From NCBI GenBank assembly GCA_000467715.1, contig AJFK01000576.1, positions 62,001-126,000 on the forward strand: a DNA stretch of 64,000 nt, in the 5' to 3' direction. Of the stretch, positions 48,195-60,438 are shown piece after piece; the stretch's first letter is position 1, and every line of letters begins with the position of its first letter. Below the pieces are notes generated by a model, which worked only from the letters and a program-made list of their open reading frames with translations, searched no databases and was not told the origin of the DNA. The stretch is from Hysterium pulicare CBS 123377 (Eukaryota; Ascomycota; Dothideomycetes; Hysteriales; Hysteriaceae). Made by a program: the position numbers and the translations under genes.

Positions 48195-50203
48195 ATGGAC
48201 GACGCCCCAGACGTCCCATCTCTGAGGCCCAGTGAAAAGGACGTCGGGAGCGAAGACAACCCGAATTCACCTACAGACAGCGAGGAACTAAGAGAAACAA
48301 CAGAGCGAAAGAGGAAGGGACAAGTATTAACCGTATCAGCGGCGGATATTGACACTTATGTCACTTATGACAGACGCTACTCTTTGAACGAACCCATATT
48401 TGTCAGGGCTGTGGATAGCCCAAGTCAATATCGCTTCGATTCCATAGGCCGCGATTCCTTGAGCCTCAATTCCTCGGGAGTATTTGGCGGGGGTCCGAAC
48501 TTTCCAACCTGGAACGACATAATAAGCTGGCAGGCTGAAGGTGCTCCATCTCCTCGTTTCCCTATCGGCAAAAGGGGACCGTCTGGTTCCAAAGGAAGGA
48601 GCTCCAAAAAAATGAAGACCAACGCGCATGCAAATGGCCATTCCAACAATATCGTGGAAGAATGGATGTCACCTAATATATACCAGGAAGACTTCCAGTC
48701 ATTCAAACATCTAAGCTTGGAAGACAAAGAAGCAGTCATTAGGCAAGAGGCGGAGAATTATGGTATGGAGAGGCCACGAGGCCACACTGTCTCCCTTCAT
48801 TACAACCCACACGTCGAATACCACCATTTCGGGAGCTCCCACCCTATGAAACCATGGAGATTAACACTCACCAAGCAACTAATACTTGCATACGGACTGG
48901 AATTCACAATGGATTTGTATGAACCACGACCAGCAAGCTTTAGGGAACTAGAAATGTTCCATGACCGGCAATACCTAGAGTTTCTACAGAAGTGAGTGGT
49001 TCCTTGTAGAATTTTATCAGCATTGAAGAGTATATCTCTACATTTAACTGTACTGAATGTCAACCTAGTGTTACACCACAAAACATGGATGCAGACGATT
49101 CAAGCTATCTCTCCTTTGGTTTCGGCGGCGAATCAAACGACTGCCCCGTCTTCGACGGCCTCTGGAATTACGTCTCTCTCTACACTGGCGCCTCTCTACA
49201 TGCCGCACAAAATCTCCTGAACGGCCAATCTGACATTGCCATAAACTGGTCAGGGGGGCTCCACCACGCGAAAAAGAACGCCGCGTCCGGATTCTGTTAC
49301 GTGAACGACATAGTCCTAGCAATCCAGCACCTCCTAACCCAACATCAGCGCATCCTATACATAGACATCGATGTTCACCACGGTGATGGTGTCGAACAAG
49401 CCTTCGAGTCTACTGACCGCGTCTTTACGCTAAGCTACCACAAATTCGGTATGGACAGAAACAATTATCCCTTCTTCCCCGGTACAGGCAACATCGACGA
49501 AATGGGACCCTCGGACCCCCGCAACCGCGGCAAGGGGCACGCCCTAAACATCCCTCTCGATGACGGAATAGATGACGAGCAATATACCTGGCTCTTCAAA
49601 ACAGTCACCGGTGCTGTCGTTGAGAAATACCGCCCCAACGCCATCGTCCTCCAATGCGGCGCCGATTCCCTCGGCGGCGACCGTCTCGGAAAATTCAACC
49701 TAAATATCAAAGCGCATGGCGAGTGTGTAAGTTTGGTAAAGAATTATAGGGTACCACTTTTGTTGATCGGTGGAGGTGGCTACACTCCTCGCAACGTCGC
49801 TAGAACATGGTGTCACGAAACCGCCGTTTGCGTCGACGCAAACTTACATAACAATCTCCCCAGCCATATCCCTTACCTAGCCGCGTTCGAAGGCGAAGAA
49901 AACGGCGGCTGTATCCTCTACCCCGATTTAGGCAACACGAAACGCCACGACAATCTTAATTCGAGTCCGAAGATTCAGACACTGGTCGCCAAGGCATTGG
50001 AGAACTTGAGGTATCTTGAGGGCGCGCCTAGTGTCGTTGTTAATACGAGGGGCTTGATGGAAGAGCAGCTTATGAGGGCTCGAGAACAGATCGAGAGGGA
50101 GTTGAAAGAGGAAGCCGAAGAGAGGGAGAGGATTGAGGCGGAGGTTGGCAGGAGAAGGAGAGAGAGGAACATGGGGGGCAGAGGGGAGCAAAGGTTTAGG
50201 TAG
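48195..50203 (+). CDS. HOS2: Class I histone deacetylase, Hos2/HosA type, with long N-terminal extension
   Basis: Exons 48195-48991 and 49069-50203 join in frame to 643 residues. The deacetylase domain starts near residue 200 (VSLHYNPHVEYHHFGSSHPM). It contains SLYTGASLHAAQNLLNGQSD and INWSGGLHHAKK (active-site His pair), then IDVHHGDGVEQAF (zinc Asp and His). QCGADSLGGDRLG (zinc Asp) and GGGGYTPRNVART (catalytic Tyr) complete the site. TGASL..., NQSDIAINWSGG-like and ALENLRYLEGAPSV segments are those of Hos2 rather than Rpd3. Hos2 acts in the Set3 complex and deacetylates H3/H4 in gene bodies. About 200 residues precede the domain, including a basic patch (GKRGPSGSKGRSSKKMK) that could be a nuclear signal. 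The C-terminus is a charged helix (REQIERELKEEAEERERI). Confidence 0.92.
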
Positions 50204-52282
50204 GGGCGTTGAAAGAGGGTCTGGAAGGAGTTGTGTTAGAAAGGATGCTTGAGCATCAGGCAAGCATTGCTACTTGTCTCGTGGCTATTGGATAGGCTGG
50301 GGAACATTGAGGCGGGTAGTGAGATTAGTTTTCGTCGAGCAAGTCGGGTTTCTGTGTTCTGCGTCCCTATCATGGAAAATTCGGCACAATAGTCATAAAA
50401 ACCCCTGGTGTCTGGGGCGAACTTCAATCATGTCTTCAATCCAAACCCCTACAATCTATGCATTTCACTAGTACGCTAGCAAGTTCCATACCACCTGCAT
50501 GTGACGGTACGGCTCGATGCAAGACGAAAATTAGCACCAATAGCCTTGGCCGGAATTGTTGGAATCGCATCCGGTAGCCGTAATAGAAGCTCTCACGGCA
50601 TACCGTTCCGAGGTCGGATGAACATACCAAGTGAGTTGAATCCAGTCTTCCCCCGCTTCGTAATGGATGGACCAATACAGTAGAGGAAGTACTGTCAAGT
50701 GACGACAATACCATCGGTTGTCAAGGCGGGGTGTTGTTGAGCTGTCAATAAGCTGTCGTTGATCTAGAGTTCCATGCAGCTCTGCATACACCTACTGAAA
50801 CTAGGTAGCTGCATGATTGTCGGTATTTGGGACTTCACGTCTGAGGCATGGTTTAAATCGAGGTATGTCCTAGACTTTTTGTGTAATTGTGGCGTCCGAT
50901 GGTGGAGAGGGGCAAGCGTTTTAGATTGGTTTTCTCCATGTATGTCGCTGATCGTTTTGGGGGGAGTATAGTTTTCCACTGCTTTGATTCATCGTTGCCC
51001 AATGGTAGGAAAGATGTTGGTATCCACAGGCAGACTCCGTCAGTACAGTTCGTGAGAGCTCACGCTTTTACCCTGGCCCATTTGGGTCGGGTGCCAGGAC
51101 GTTGGGCTCAGTAAGACGGGTACTCAAAGGACAAGGCAACCATGCATCAATGTGAAGCTGCGGGTCTGGCGACGGGGCACGTTACCTAAACCTAATCAAA
51201 ACAATCAATGGACTGAAGAAGCCTCCAATCTTCCTGATAAGATAGAATTGTTTTAGCTTGCGGCTGCGTCAGAGATCGATCGCACGGAGATGATTGATCG
51301 GAGACGGAGACGGAGACCAACTACAACTCCGTCTCGTCGTACATCAGCCCTGAATACGGTGCAATCATTCTATCCATCATCTCGCATTGGGGCCACAACT
51401 TACCTGGGCGCTGGATTCCCAGGAGTGGTGAACGACGCGGCGTGACCGCTCTTCTCACCAAGGAGAATCCCACGACTTCATCTATTTTGTGCTACACACT
51501 TTTCATGCGTATTGGCTGACTTGCAATGAACCCAGAAGTGGACTAAAAAAACCTTTTAGGCAAAATTGAAAGGCTGCATACTTGCCCGAGAACCATATTT
51601 CTTTTCCTTCTCCAGGAATTCAACGTCGTTTCACAGCATTCGAGCACGAGGCATACCCAGAGTGCCGGCTTTCCAGTTCGAGTTCTCGGCCGATCTTGTG
51701 AAGCCAATCGTTTGTAAGAAAGGCTTTCGTAGAAATGGCAGACTTTCAACTGCATGCGCTTACGGCGCGATCCTGGGGGCCCAAGTGCTGATGTTTTCTC
51801 CTGCTGCGCTTGTGGGAACTGGACCTTGAGGAGGATGGAGGATTCCAGCTAGAGATCCTGACTAATTAGAGGTTGATTTCGTCAGCAACGTCTGCCTGAC
51901 GCCGCGACAAAAGCGTAGTTCGGGGCCAGGATCAAGTTATCAGATGAAAAGCATGGGTGGCGCCCGACAACCTGGAGCGTTCCGGCTGAAGCTTAAATCA
52001 GGACGCTGCTCCGTTCTTCTCCAATTGTTTTTCTCCAACGGCGCCCTCTACTCCGCCCTTGTAACTCCGTGCTTTCGAGATAGAGGATCAGCCTTGGATG
52101 ACTCACCACTAGCGCAACGCCATCTCCAAGCCTGACGCATCCCAAGATCGGTACTTTTTCTTTGTCAAGCCCCGATTTGCAAGCATCATTTTGGAGGAAC
52201 TCCCTCTTCTAACTGCATCCTGCCGCTCATCTTGACCTGAGCCCACTCTACAATTGCAACCCGTCCTCCTCCCACTCTCGCC
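50204..52282. promoter_or_regulatory. Intergenic upstream of the Zn2Cys6 gene
   Basis: About 2.1 kb without a recognisable gene. Three tandem GGAGAC units occur near 51299-51317. The last 150 bases are CT-rich and lead to the ATG of the transcription factor. Confidence 0.4.
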
Positions 52283-54974
52283 ATGGCCGACGACTCGTAT
52301 GCCGTCTTGCATACTTCGGGCGTGAACGGTCGCGTTCACAAATCGAATGGCGCCTCTATTGGCCACAGCAATAGCACCAGCGGCGCGAACCCGAGATCCT
52401 GTGTGACGTGCAGGAAGCGGAAGGTCAAATGCGACAAGAAACAACCGTGCAGCAATTGCACAAGGGCAAAAATCGAATGCATCTTCCCGAATCCGGGTCG
52501 TGCGCCTAGAAAGAGCAGGAAGCCACCAGACGGAGAGTTAATGGAGAGATTGAGAAGGCTCGAGGGCGTTGTACAAAGTTTGAATGCGCAGGTTGAAGAG
52601 GAACAACAGACACAGAGCAATGAGGAGGGGGATGCGTCAAGGCGGGGTTCAGCATCCAACGGCTGTCCGCGAGGCACGGACGCACCCTCAGTAGCTGTGG
52701 ATAACAGTGTTGATGGGCTGGAGTCGAGGTTTGGAAGACTCGTGGTAGACCAGGGCAGAAGCAGATATATCAATAACAGCTTTTGGGCGAGTCTCAACAA
52801 TGAGGTAGGATTGTCCATACACGCCCTGTTCATGGACTTGCTAATTATGTATAGGTTGAGGATCTCCAGGCAATTCTTATTGAACCATCCGACGACGAGG
52901 ATGCATCTCACTCTCACTGTAGTCCCGAGTCTTCAAGTTACTCCAATCAGCACCAGAGTTTTATATTCGGATATAGCTCGTCAAATGTCGACATGCTCGC
53001 ATTACACCCTACAGCTGAACGAGTTCGTGAGTACTGGGAAATCTATAAAGAGAATGTGGACCCTTTGGTCAAAGTCCTCCATCTACCAACAATAGAACCT
53101 AAGATTTTGGAAGCTTCAAATCATCCAGATAAGATTCCAAAGGGACTCGAATGCCTTATGTTTTCAATATACTACGGGGCAGTCACTAGCGTAATGCCTC
53201 AAGAATGCTACCAGCGATTTGGAGAAGATCGTACTACCCTTCTTCAGAAATATCGATTTGCTTTGGAGCAGTCGCTCGCACGTGCAAATTTCCTATATTG
53301 CGATGAGATGATCATCCTGCAAGCATTCGTTATTTTCCTCATACTACTCCGTCGAAATGATGACGCTCGTAAAATATGGACCCTCACTGGATTAGTCGTA
53401 CGAATAGCGCAAACCTTAGGCATACATCGTGACGGCAGTCACTTCGACCTACCACCTTTTGAGATTGAGATGCGCCGCCGACTCTGGTGGCAAGTGTGCA
53501 TTTTGGATGCAAGGTCATCCGAAGACCACGGATGCGATCCAACGATCGTCGAAGCACAGTTCGACACCAAGATGCCGCTTAACGTCAATGACGCTGATTT
53601 GGATCCCGACATGGCGGATTTCCCTGAAGATCGTGTTGGCTTCACAGAGATGACTTTCTGCATCATTCGATACGAAGTTGCAAATATTTTCCGCCGCATT
53701 CTTTATGTACCCCCGGGTCCGAATAGATGTAACCAGTTCTTCGCGAATCTTACCATCGCGGAGAAAGAGAAATGGATCAGCGAATGCCACCAGCGGCTTG
53801 AAGAGAAGTATTTAAAGCATTGTGACATGTCTGTGCCTCTGTATTGGGTGACAGCGACTATCGCTAGACTCGTCATGAGTAAAATGTGGTTAGTCGTCTA
53901 TCACCCGCATCAGAGACGCGATGGAGGTAAGTTTTTCGATCCCCAGAGAGTATTCTCAGCATTAACAACTTCCAAGGTGCCAGTCTGCCCCAAGAAACGA
54001 AGGATAAGCTTTTTATCACTTCCTTAGAGAACATTGAGTACTCCATCCTACTAGAAACGGAAGCCCGCACAATGAAATGGGGCTGGCTTTTCCGTACATA
54101 CGTGCAATGGCACGCCATCGCCTTCCTATTGTCCGAACTCTGCGTTCGTACGAAGGGCGAGGCGGTAGAACGAGCCTGGCGAGCGCTTGAGGCCACTGCA
54201 GGACGCTGGTGGTTTCCACTGGGCAATAATGCCGGGCGCAAGGGTCGACAAGGCTGTCTATGGAAGCCATTACGGAAGCTGATGGCTAAGGCTAGAGCAG
54301 CGAGAGAACGAGAGCTCGCCCTGGAACGAGCGGCGGCAGCTTTGAAAGGTCAACCACTCACGTACCAAGATATCCCCCAACTCCTCGACCAGCCAGTGGA
54401 CGTGGAGGCGCTTGCCAATCAACAACCTCAGCAGCCGTATGAGCAGCTTGATGCAATGCTTCAACCGACAGCTCCTCGTCTAGGAGAAATGCCATCTTCG
54501 CAACCACCAAGCGGCGCATTTACGCTTACTAGTGATCAAGTGAGTGGTCTCTCGAATGTAGCCAACATTGGAACGCCAAATGGCAATGCTACAGCACAAG
54601 AATTCCAAGATCTCTCAAATTTGGGCCTTGACTACTTGATGCACGACATCATGGGCGATGATCCCATCGGTGGCCCACTACCGCCGGGAGGAGATGGACC
54701 ATTCACGAACTCGAATTCCACTACCGGATCCTTTGATGGCTTCACCCCTAGTACTAGTACGAATGGATCAAATGGCCTTGGGCAGAATACCACCTCGCCG
54801 AATGTGAGCTCGGGACAGATTTCCAACAGCCCAGTGCTTGGTGAGGGAGCTCTCGATTGGGCTAATTGGGACGATATGGTACAGCAGTACGGGATGGATG
54901 TGGATTCGGAACAGATGCCCGGCCCAGTGAGTACGAATGGGGTGAATTATTTGAGTATGTCGACTTGGTTGTAA
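52283..54974 (+). CDS. Zn2Cys6 transcription factor with fungal-specific middle domain
   Basis: Exons 52283-52804, 52855-53926 and 53977-54974 join in frame to 863 residues. The binuclear zinc cluster at about residues 39-66 has the spacing C-x2-C-x6-C-x5-C-x2-C-x6-C (CVTCRKRKVKC, then CSNC, ending IEC). A basic linker (RAPRKSRKPPDG) and a coiled dimerisation segment (ELMERLRRLEGVVQSLNAQV) follow. The middle homology domain (about 250-560) includes GLVVRIAQTLGIHRDG and EMRRRLWWQVCILDARSS. The C-terminal third is Asn/Ser/Gly/Thr-rich and acidic (WANWDDMVQQYGMDVD), as expected of an activation region. Targets cannot be told. No neighbouring gene set looks like an obvious regulon. Confidence 0.9.
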
Positions 54975-55816
54975 AGCTTTAAGCTTGGGGTCAAAAGGGT
55001 TTCATGAAGGTTTACACGGTCATGATGATTTTAATGTTGGTCTGATCGGAATGTACAAATATCAATGGGCGGGATACACCGGAAAGGAGTGTTGGATAGC
55101 GGCGTTCGAGGATGACACTCCACATTTTCCATTAGAGATCGGGATACCCATAGCATAGTACTTGTATTGTACTCGTATGAAACCTCCTCGCTTTTCATCT
55201 CCCGAAATCAATTTTTGAGTAGACGTGTTTTGAAACATCTTACATCTCTTGCTGTGTGCCCCGCTCGTGGCGTACATATTCGCGGAACGAATTCCCATCT
55301 TCGGCATTCGCCCGTTTTCCCTTGCCGATCCTCACGAAACGGCTTCGACCGAGCTAAAACTTCCACCCATCGCGGGTACCGGTGCTTTCTCCACGAAGCC
55401 CAGCTCGCCGGCTCTCGGGCCATGCAAATATCTGGCTAACTTCATTCGCCGCGGTGTTTGAGATTCGTAAGTCAAGTGTTTAAAGAGGTGGTGGTGGGAT
55501 TGACCCATTTTAGACCCTTCGTGAGAACTTTACGAGGTTGAAGGTTTTCTGAGGTCGAGAGGTCTGTGGAGGGATCTATCGTGTGATCGACTTGTCTTGC
55601 GTGGTTTTTGTTTACTTTTTTGCCAGCCTCACGGCGCTCCACACGCACGCACACACCGTCTTTTACCTTTTGGTGCAAAAGCTTGGATTACTTACTGCAG
55701 AGTGTGGGAAGCCTCGACTTAAAAGCCCTTTCATCTCTATCTCTATACTCCTGGTCTCTTCCCAACCTCCTTATCAATCCCAGTCTCCGCTGCCGAACGC
55801 AACAACTTCATCGAAA
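54975..55816. other. Intergenic, no gene seen
   Basis: About 0.84 kb between the transcription factor and the 2-hydroxyacid dehydrogenase on the same strand. CT-rich sequence precedes the next start. No product is recognisable. Confidence 0.45.
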
Positions 55817-57297
55817 ATGGGTAAACCAATTCTCCTCCACCTTGGCGATGACGTCCGCTGGAACCATGACTTGTACAGGACGCTGCAGGAGAAATTTGAG
55901 ATTAAGAGGAGCTATAGTATGGGGAGGGCAGAGTTTAAGGAGGCGTTGAGGGAGAAGAAGTGGGGGGATTTTATGGCTATGTATCGTCCGTTTTGGAATA
56001 CGGGGGGTGAGATGGGGAATTGGGATCGTGAGTTGATGTGAGTGGTTTATTTCTTTCGCGGGTTAAATTCAAAAGGTGACAGATTGGAGAAGTAAGCTGG
56101 AAAGGAGGGAGCAATCATTCATAGAGACCTATGGATGAAGGATCGTGAAGATTCATTTGGGATGAAAGAGCTGGACTAAGTTCCATGGGGGTCTCGAGGG
56201 TCTGAAGGAATACTGACTCTTAGCCGTGGATAGTGAATTACTTCCTAAGAGTTGTAAGATCTATGCGAGTGCGGGAGCAGGGTTTGATTGGGTTGATACG
56301 AAGACGATGGCTGAACAAGGTAAGTTGTTATTCCATACTTCATCCGGGGGCTCTCGTTTTGGGTATCCCATAATTTGTCTCTGGAAAACCAAAAGTCGGT
56401 ATTCTATGCAGAACGCAACAAAACGAAAAGGTTTGAGTGTATTCGAAGTTTCAAGTGCTCGTGAAAGGGCATACTCTCCTTCTACTATGTACCTTTTTTC
56501 CATATATCCTCTATAATACTTCTTGGACAGTCATTCAGCATGCAAAATTCCCCCTAATCCTGCCTTTAGGCATCATCTACTGCAATTCGGCAGCTGCCTG
56601 CACTGAATCCGTCGCTGACGCCGCCATATTTCTAATCTTATCGACCTTCCGCGCCTTCACCTGGTCCAACCAAGCCGCACGCTCCTGCTCCGTCCCCGAA
56701 TTCCAGAACGCAAACCGGAACATCGCAGCCGTCACGCACAACCCGAACGGCTTCTCCCTAGGTATTATCGGCCTCGGCAAGATCGGCTATCGAATTGCCC
56801 AGAAAGCGAGCTCAGCCTTCGAAATGAAGATCTTGTACAATGATATAAGAAAGATGCCGAAAGAGGTGGAGGCCAGCGTAGGAGCGAAGTATTATCCGAA
56901 ACTAGATGAGATGCTCGCAGATGCAGATTGTGTTTTGATTGCTACGCCTTTTGCTGGGGAGAAGGTGATGGATACACCTCACTTCAGGATGATGAAGAGG
57001 GGCTCTCGACTTGTGAATATCGCCCGTGGGAAACTCATCGATGAACCCGCTCTTGTTGAAGCGCTCGAGAGTGGTCAACTAGAGGCTGCGGGTCTTGATG
57101 TTCATTTTGATGAGCCGAAAGTCAATAAGAAATTGGCTAAGATGCAGAATGTCATGATGCTGAGTCACACTGCAGGCGCGAGTATAGAAAGTCATGTTGG
57201 GTTTGAGAGACTGGGGATGGAGAATTGTTTGAATTATCTCGAGAAGGGTCAAGCGATTTCACCGGTGAATCTGCAGTGGTTGAAGGGGAGGTTGTAG
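55817..57297 (+). CDS. D-isomer-specific 2-hydroxyacid dehydrogenase
   Basis: Exons 55817-56027, 56224-56319 and 56570-57297 join in frame to 344 residues. The enzyme reduces a 2-oxoacid with NAD(P)H, probably glyoxylate or hydroxypyruvate, in the cytosol. Visible parts: the start MGKPILLHLGDDVRWN, FRPFWNTGGEMG-like YRPFWNTGGEMG, KIYASAGAGFDWVD, the nucleotide loop GIIGLGKIGYRIA, and the active-site Arg in VNIARGKLIDEPAL. The DVHFDEP segment and the catalytic His in SHTAGAS complete it. Introns 1 and 2 (196 and 250 nt) are longer than average; the donor of intron 1 at 56028 was preferred because only it keeps the frame into exon 2. The exact junction residues (WD|PVDSELLP) are the least sure part. 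Confidence 0.87.
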
Positions 57298-58264
57298 AAG
57301 TGTCAATGAGAAGAGTAGTTAGGTTTGACTGTATATGGGTGTTGGCCGATGAGATTGAATTGCATATACAGAAGGTATATAAGAAGCTGGGGAACGTAAA
57401 AGTTGACGCATGCATATATACAAACTTAGCATGGACATGGAGAAGCGCATTGGAAACGTGGATGAGTTCCCACCGATTTTTGTATGTTCATTTTCGGCTT
57501 CTTGTCCATGCATTTTGTTTTCGGGGTACATTCCGATGGGTATATTTAGGCTCGCGCTCTTAGCCTCTTTCACAACCACCTTTTGAAAGAATGAGCCTCG
57601 CTCTTACGCACCGCTTACCTCCGGAGTTTGAAGCCGTTGGTTCTTAATGTTTGTCAGCGAATCGGAGACTTTTATTCGGAGACATTCATATAAGGAACTA
57701 GCAACTCATACCTTCGAAGAGAAATGAGTCTATCAAATGCGGAATAGCATGAGGTTATCGTCAGCACTAGAGCTTGGCTAGAAATCCTGCGGTTACCTCC
57801 AAGCTCTCCTATACTCGTTCAGAGTCTATCTGGGGACGTCTCTTCTCTGTATTCCGTTCTCAAAACTGTACACGCGACATTTTAGATATATCCGAGGGTG
57901 CATTTGTTTGCTTGTCTGTCGAAGGTATCTGAGACCCATTTGGAAGGATACAGATTCAGGTATGTATGCTTTCTGGGGTATCTTCTCAATCTCTCCTCTC
58001 ACTTACGACTACGCTTCATATAATACCCTTAATCCTTCGACCCACGTTATCTTCTTCTCTTCACCGAATTTTACTTACATGTCACTTACATGTCTTAATT
58101 TCCAAGCCATTACCCATGTATTCATTAATAACTGCGTGTATTTTCCCACCTACACCGCTTGTATCACCCTGCCCCTCAACCTCCGCTCGTACTCACTCAT
58201 CCCTCTTTTACGCCCTTCTTTTCCTACCGCACGTCATAACCCCGACTAACATTCACAAGTAACC
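57298..58264. other. Intergenic, no gene seen
   Basis: About 1 kb between two same-strand genes. The right half is a pyrimidine-rich leader before the methyltransferase ATG. No product is recognisable. Confidence 0.45.
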
Positions 58265-59245
58265 ATGTCTACGTCCACCCAACAAAGCAGAAAGGAAGGC
58301 TGGGAGAACCCCCAAATTGCCGAACTCTACCAACTCGCCGAACGGGTAACCGGCCCCTTCGCCCGCCTGGCCTTCGAACAAGCCGGATTTCCAAATCATC
58401 CAGGACCACTAGCGGTATTCGATGATGCATGTGGGACTGGTGCTGCGACGGCGCAAGCCTATGCCATCTTGAAGGATCAGGGTGCCGAGGGTGAGAAGAA
58501 AGCGAAAGAGATGAAGATCACGTTGGGAGACACGGCTGAGGGAATGATTGCGTATTGCGAGGAGAGGATTAAGAAAGACGGATGGGAGGGTGCTGAAGCA
58601 AAGATTGTGGACGCTGTGGTATGTGTTCTTTCTTCGTACTAACTTTTCCGCAGATTGCCTTTCATGTCTCACAACACCGCGATGAAGAGAACTGATGTAT
58701 TATCATAGGATACTAAACTCCCCTCTTCAACTTACACCCACGTAATCAGCACCTTCAGCCTCGGGCACGTCTCCTCCCCAACAACCGCCCTCTCCGAATG
58801 CTTCCGTCTTCTCGTACCCGGCGGCTCTGTCGCTCTTACTTTCTGGCCGTCCATAGCCTGGAACGGCATCATGGCTCGTTCATTCGCCCGTCTCCCGGGC
58901 TCACCTCTCATGCCCAGCGACAGCGAACTCCTCTCCACTCTGCACCATGGCGAGTGGTATGAGGCGCCATATTGCTCTAAACAGCTTACCGAGGCAGGTT
59001 TCAAAGATGTGAAGGTTGAGGTAAAGAGGTTGAACGCTAATTGCGGGACTGCAAGCCAGTTTGCTAGGACGATGCATATGCCTTCTTTCGTCGTTATGCA
59101 GAAGTTTTGGACGGAGGAGGAGAGGGAGAGGTGCAAGGATTTGGTGGGGAAGGCCATTGAGGAGGAAGTTGAGGGGATGGTTGGGAGGGACGGGATTTTG
59201 ATGGTGGATACGGATTGTCTTGTTGTGACGGGGAGAAAGGAGTAG
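58265..59245 (+). CDS. Class I SAM-dependent methyltransferase
   Basis: Exons 58265-58618 and 58709-59245 join in frame to 296 residues. The SAM-binding motif I reads VFDDACGTGAATAQ (about residues 50-63). An acidic turn follows after LGDTAEGMI, then YTHVISTFSLGHV as motif II, and ECFRLLVPGGSVALTFW as motif III before LTEAGFKDVKVEV. This is the layout of the Methyltransf_11/25 group of small-molecule enzymes. The substrate is unknown. No synthase of secondary metabolism lies nearby, so its pathway cannot be placed. Confidence 0.88.
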
Positions 59246-60438
59246 TGCTTGCGGGAGATCGAGAATCTCTTGACCTCGCTGTGGATAAGATGTACAAATT
59301 CATACTTTCCGGAGCCTCTGTTAACGTGTCCGTTTCCCATTTCCCCCCTTCCGCTTGCTTTACCCGACGCAGCAAGCGATTTCGGCCATAAGCCTAGTAA
59401 TCAGACTCTCTTTTCGTTTTCAACTGGTAAAGGAAAAGCAATAGTCTTTGTTTACCCATGCGGATGCTAGAAGGAGCTACCATCTACGTAGCCAAGCTTT
59501 TTAGCATTACAGCACTATAAGAGAGATCAAGAGCATTTGCCTTAACCAAAGTTTGAGTAGAAATCAATCACCTCGTCCCAATCCCGTCCCATGCATTCCA
59601 TAATCGGGGACGAAATGCGATGAATGGAAATAGCAGGGGTTGTTAGAACACGATGTGTGGGCAATACCTGGGTAATGACCTCACCGATATGAAACAAGAC
59701 AGGATGACACATTTGTAGCCAGTTGAGTTGACAGCTCGACATATTTGACAGCACATGGCGCTGAGTGAAGAACATGACCACGACTGACAGTATCATAAAG
59801 TCCGAGCTGCGTTGGTTGGAGATATCGTCGATGGTCATCATGTGAGCTGGCTTGGTGATGAATATAGGTACAGTAAAACCTCGGTATAAGAATTTACCCG
59901 GTATTAGCATAATATACGGTACAAGAATAAGGTTCTAAAATTTATCTAAATTTACTAGTATATTCTTAAACTCTTAGTTTAAGAATTATTTTAAGCCTTC
60001 TACTATATAAATTCTTATAAAGAGATTTTAAAATAGACTAAAAAAAGTAGATTTATTATTAAATATAGAGGAAAGTGTATAGTTCACTCTATTTTTAAGT
60101 AGGCTTGCCTCTTTTAGGTAGGTGTCTATAATTAGTCAGAATTTAACATAGGAATAATCGCTGCATAAGCATTGAAAACCTGCGCCGAAGGGGTATTCTT
60201 ATACCGGGGTTTTACTGTAGGCTAGAACCGCTGCTGTGGCTGTAGGGCTGAAGTGAGGCTTGTCGCCAAGCCTTGCTCGCTCGCTCTCTCGGACGGGGAG
60301 GGTATGTGGTATGTGGTATCTGTCCCTTCCAACAATCAATCCTACGCTCTTTTCCCCGCTTCATCACTGTCCCGTTTCACAGTGCTTTTATCTGTCACTG
60401 TACCCTTGCTTCATTACTCCATACCTCAAACCGCCACC
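59246..60438. other. Intergenic holding the MITE, upstream of PHO8
   Basis: About 1.2 kb. An AT-rich transposable element occupies 59871-60217 and is listed separately. A 122-codon minus-strand frame at 59542-59910 starts inside the element and has no recognisable product. Confidence 0.45.
59871..60217. mobile_element. MITE-like non-autonomous DNA transposon, TA target site
   Basis: The 347-bp element begins CAGTAAAACCTCGGTATAAG and ends with the inverse of CAGTAAAACCCCGGTATAAG. The terminal inverted repeats match over 23 of 24 bases. Each end is flanked by TA (59869-59870 and 60218-60219), the target duplication of Tc1/mariner-pogo elements. The CAGT end is like that of pogo/Fot1 families. 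The interior is very AT-rich and codes for nothing. The near-perfect termini suggest a fairly recent or recently active family; an autonomous partner is not in the window. Confidence 0.85.

Noticed and set aside
59542-59910. A 122-codon minus-strand frame partly inside the MITE
   Set aside because: Its first codons come from the element's terminal repeat and the rest has no recognisable product.
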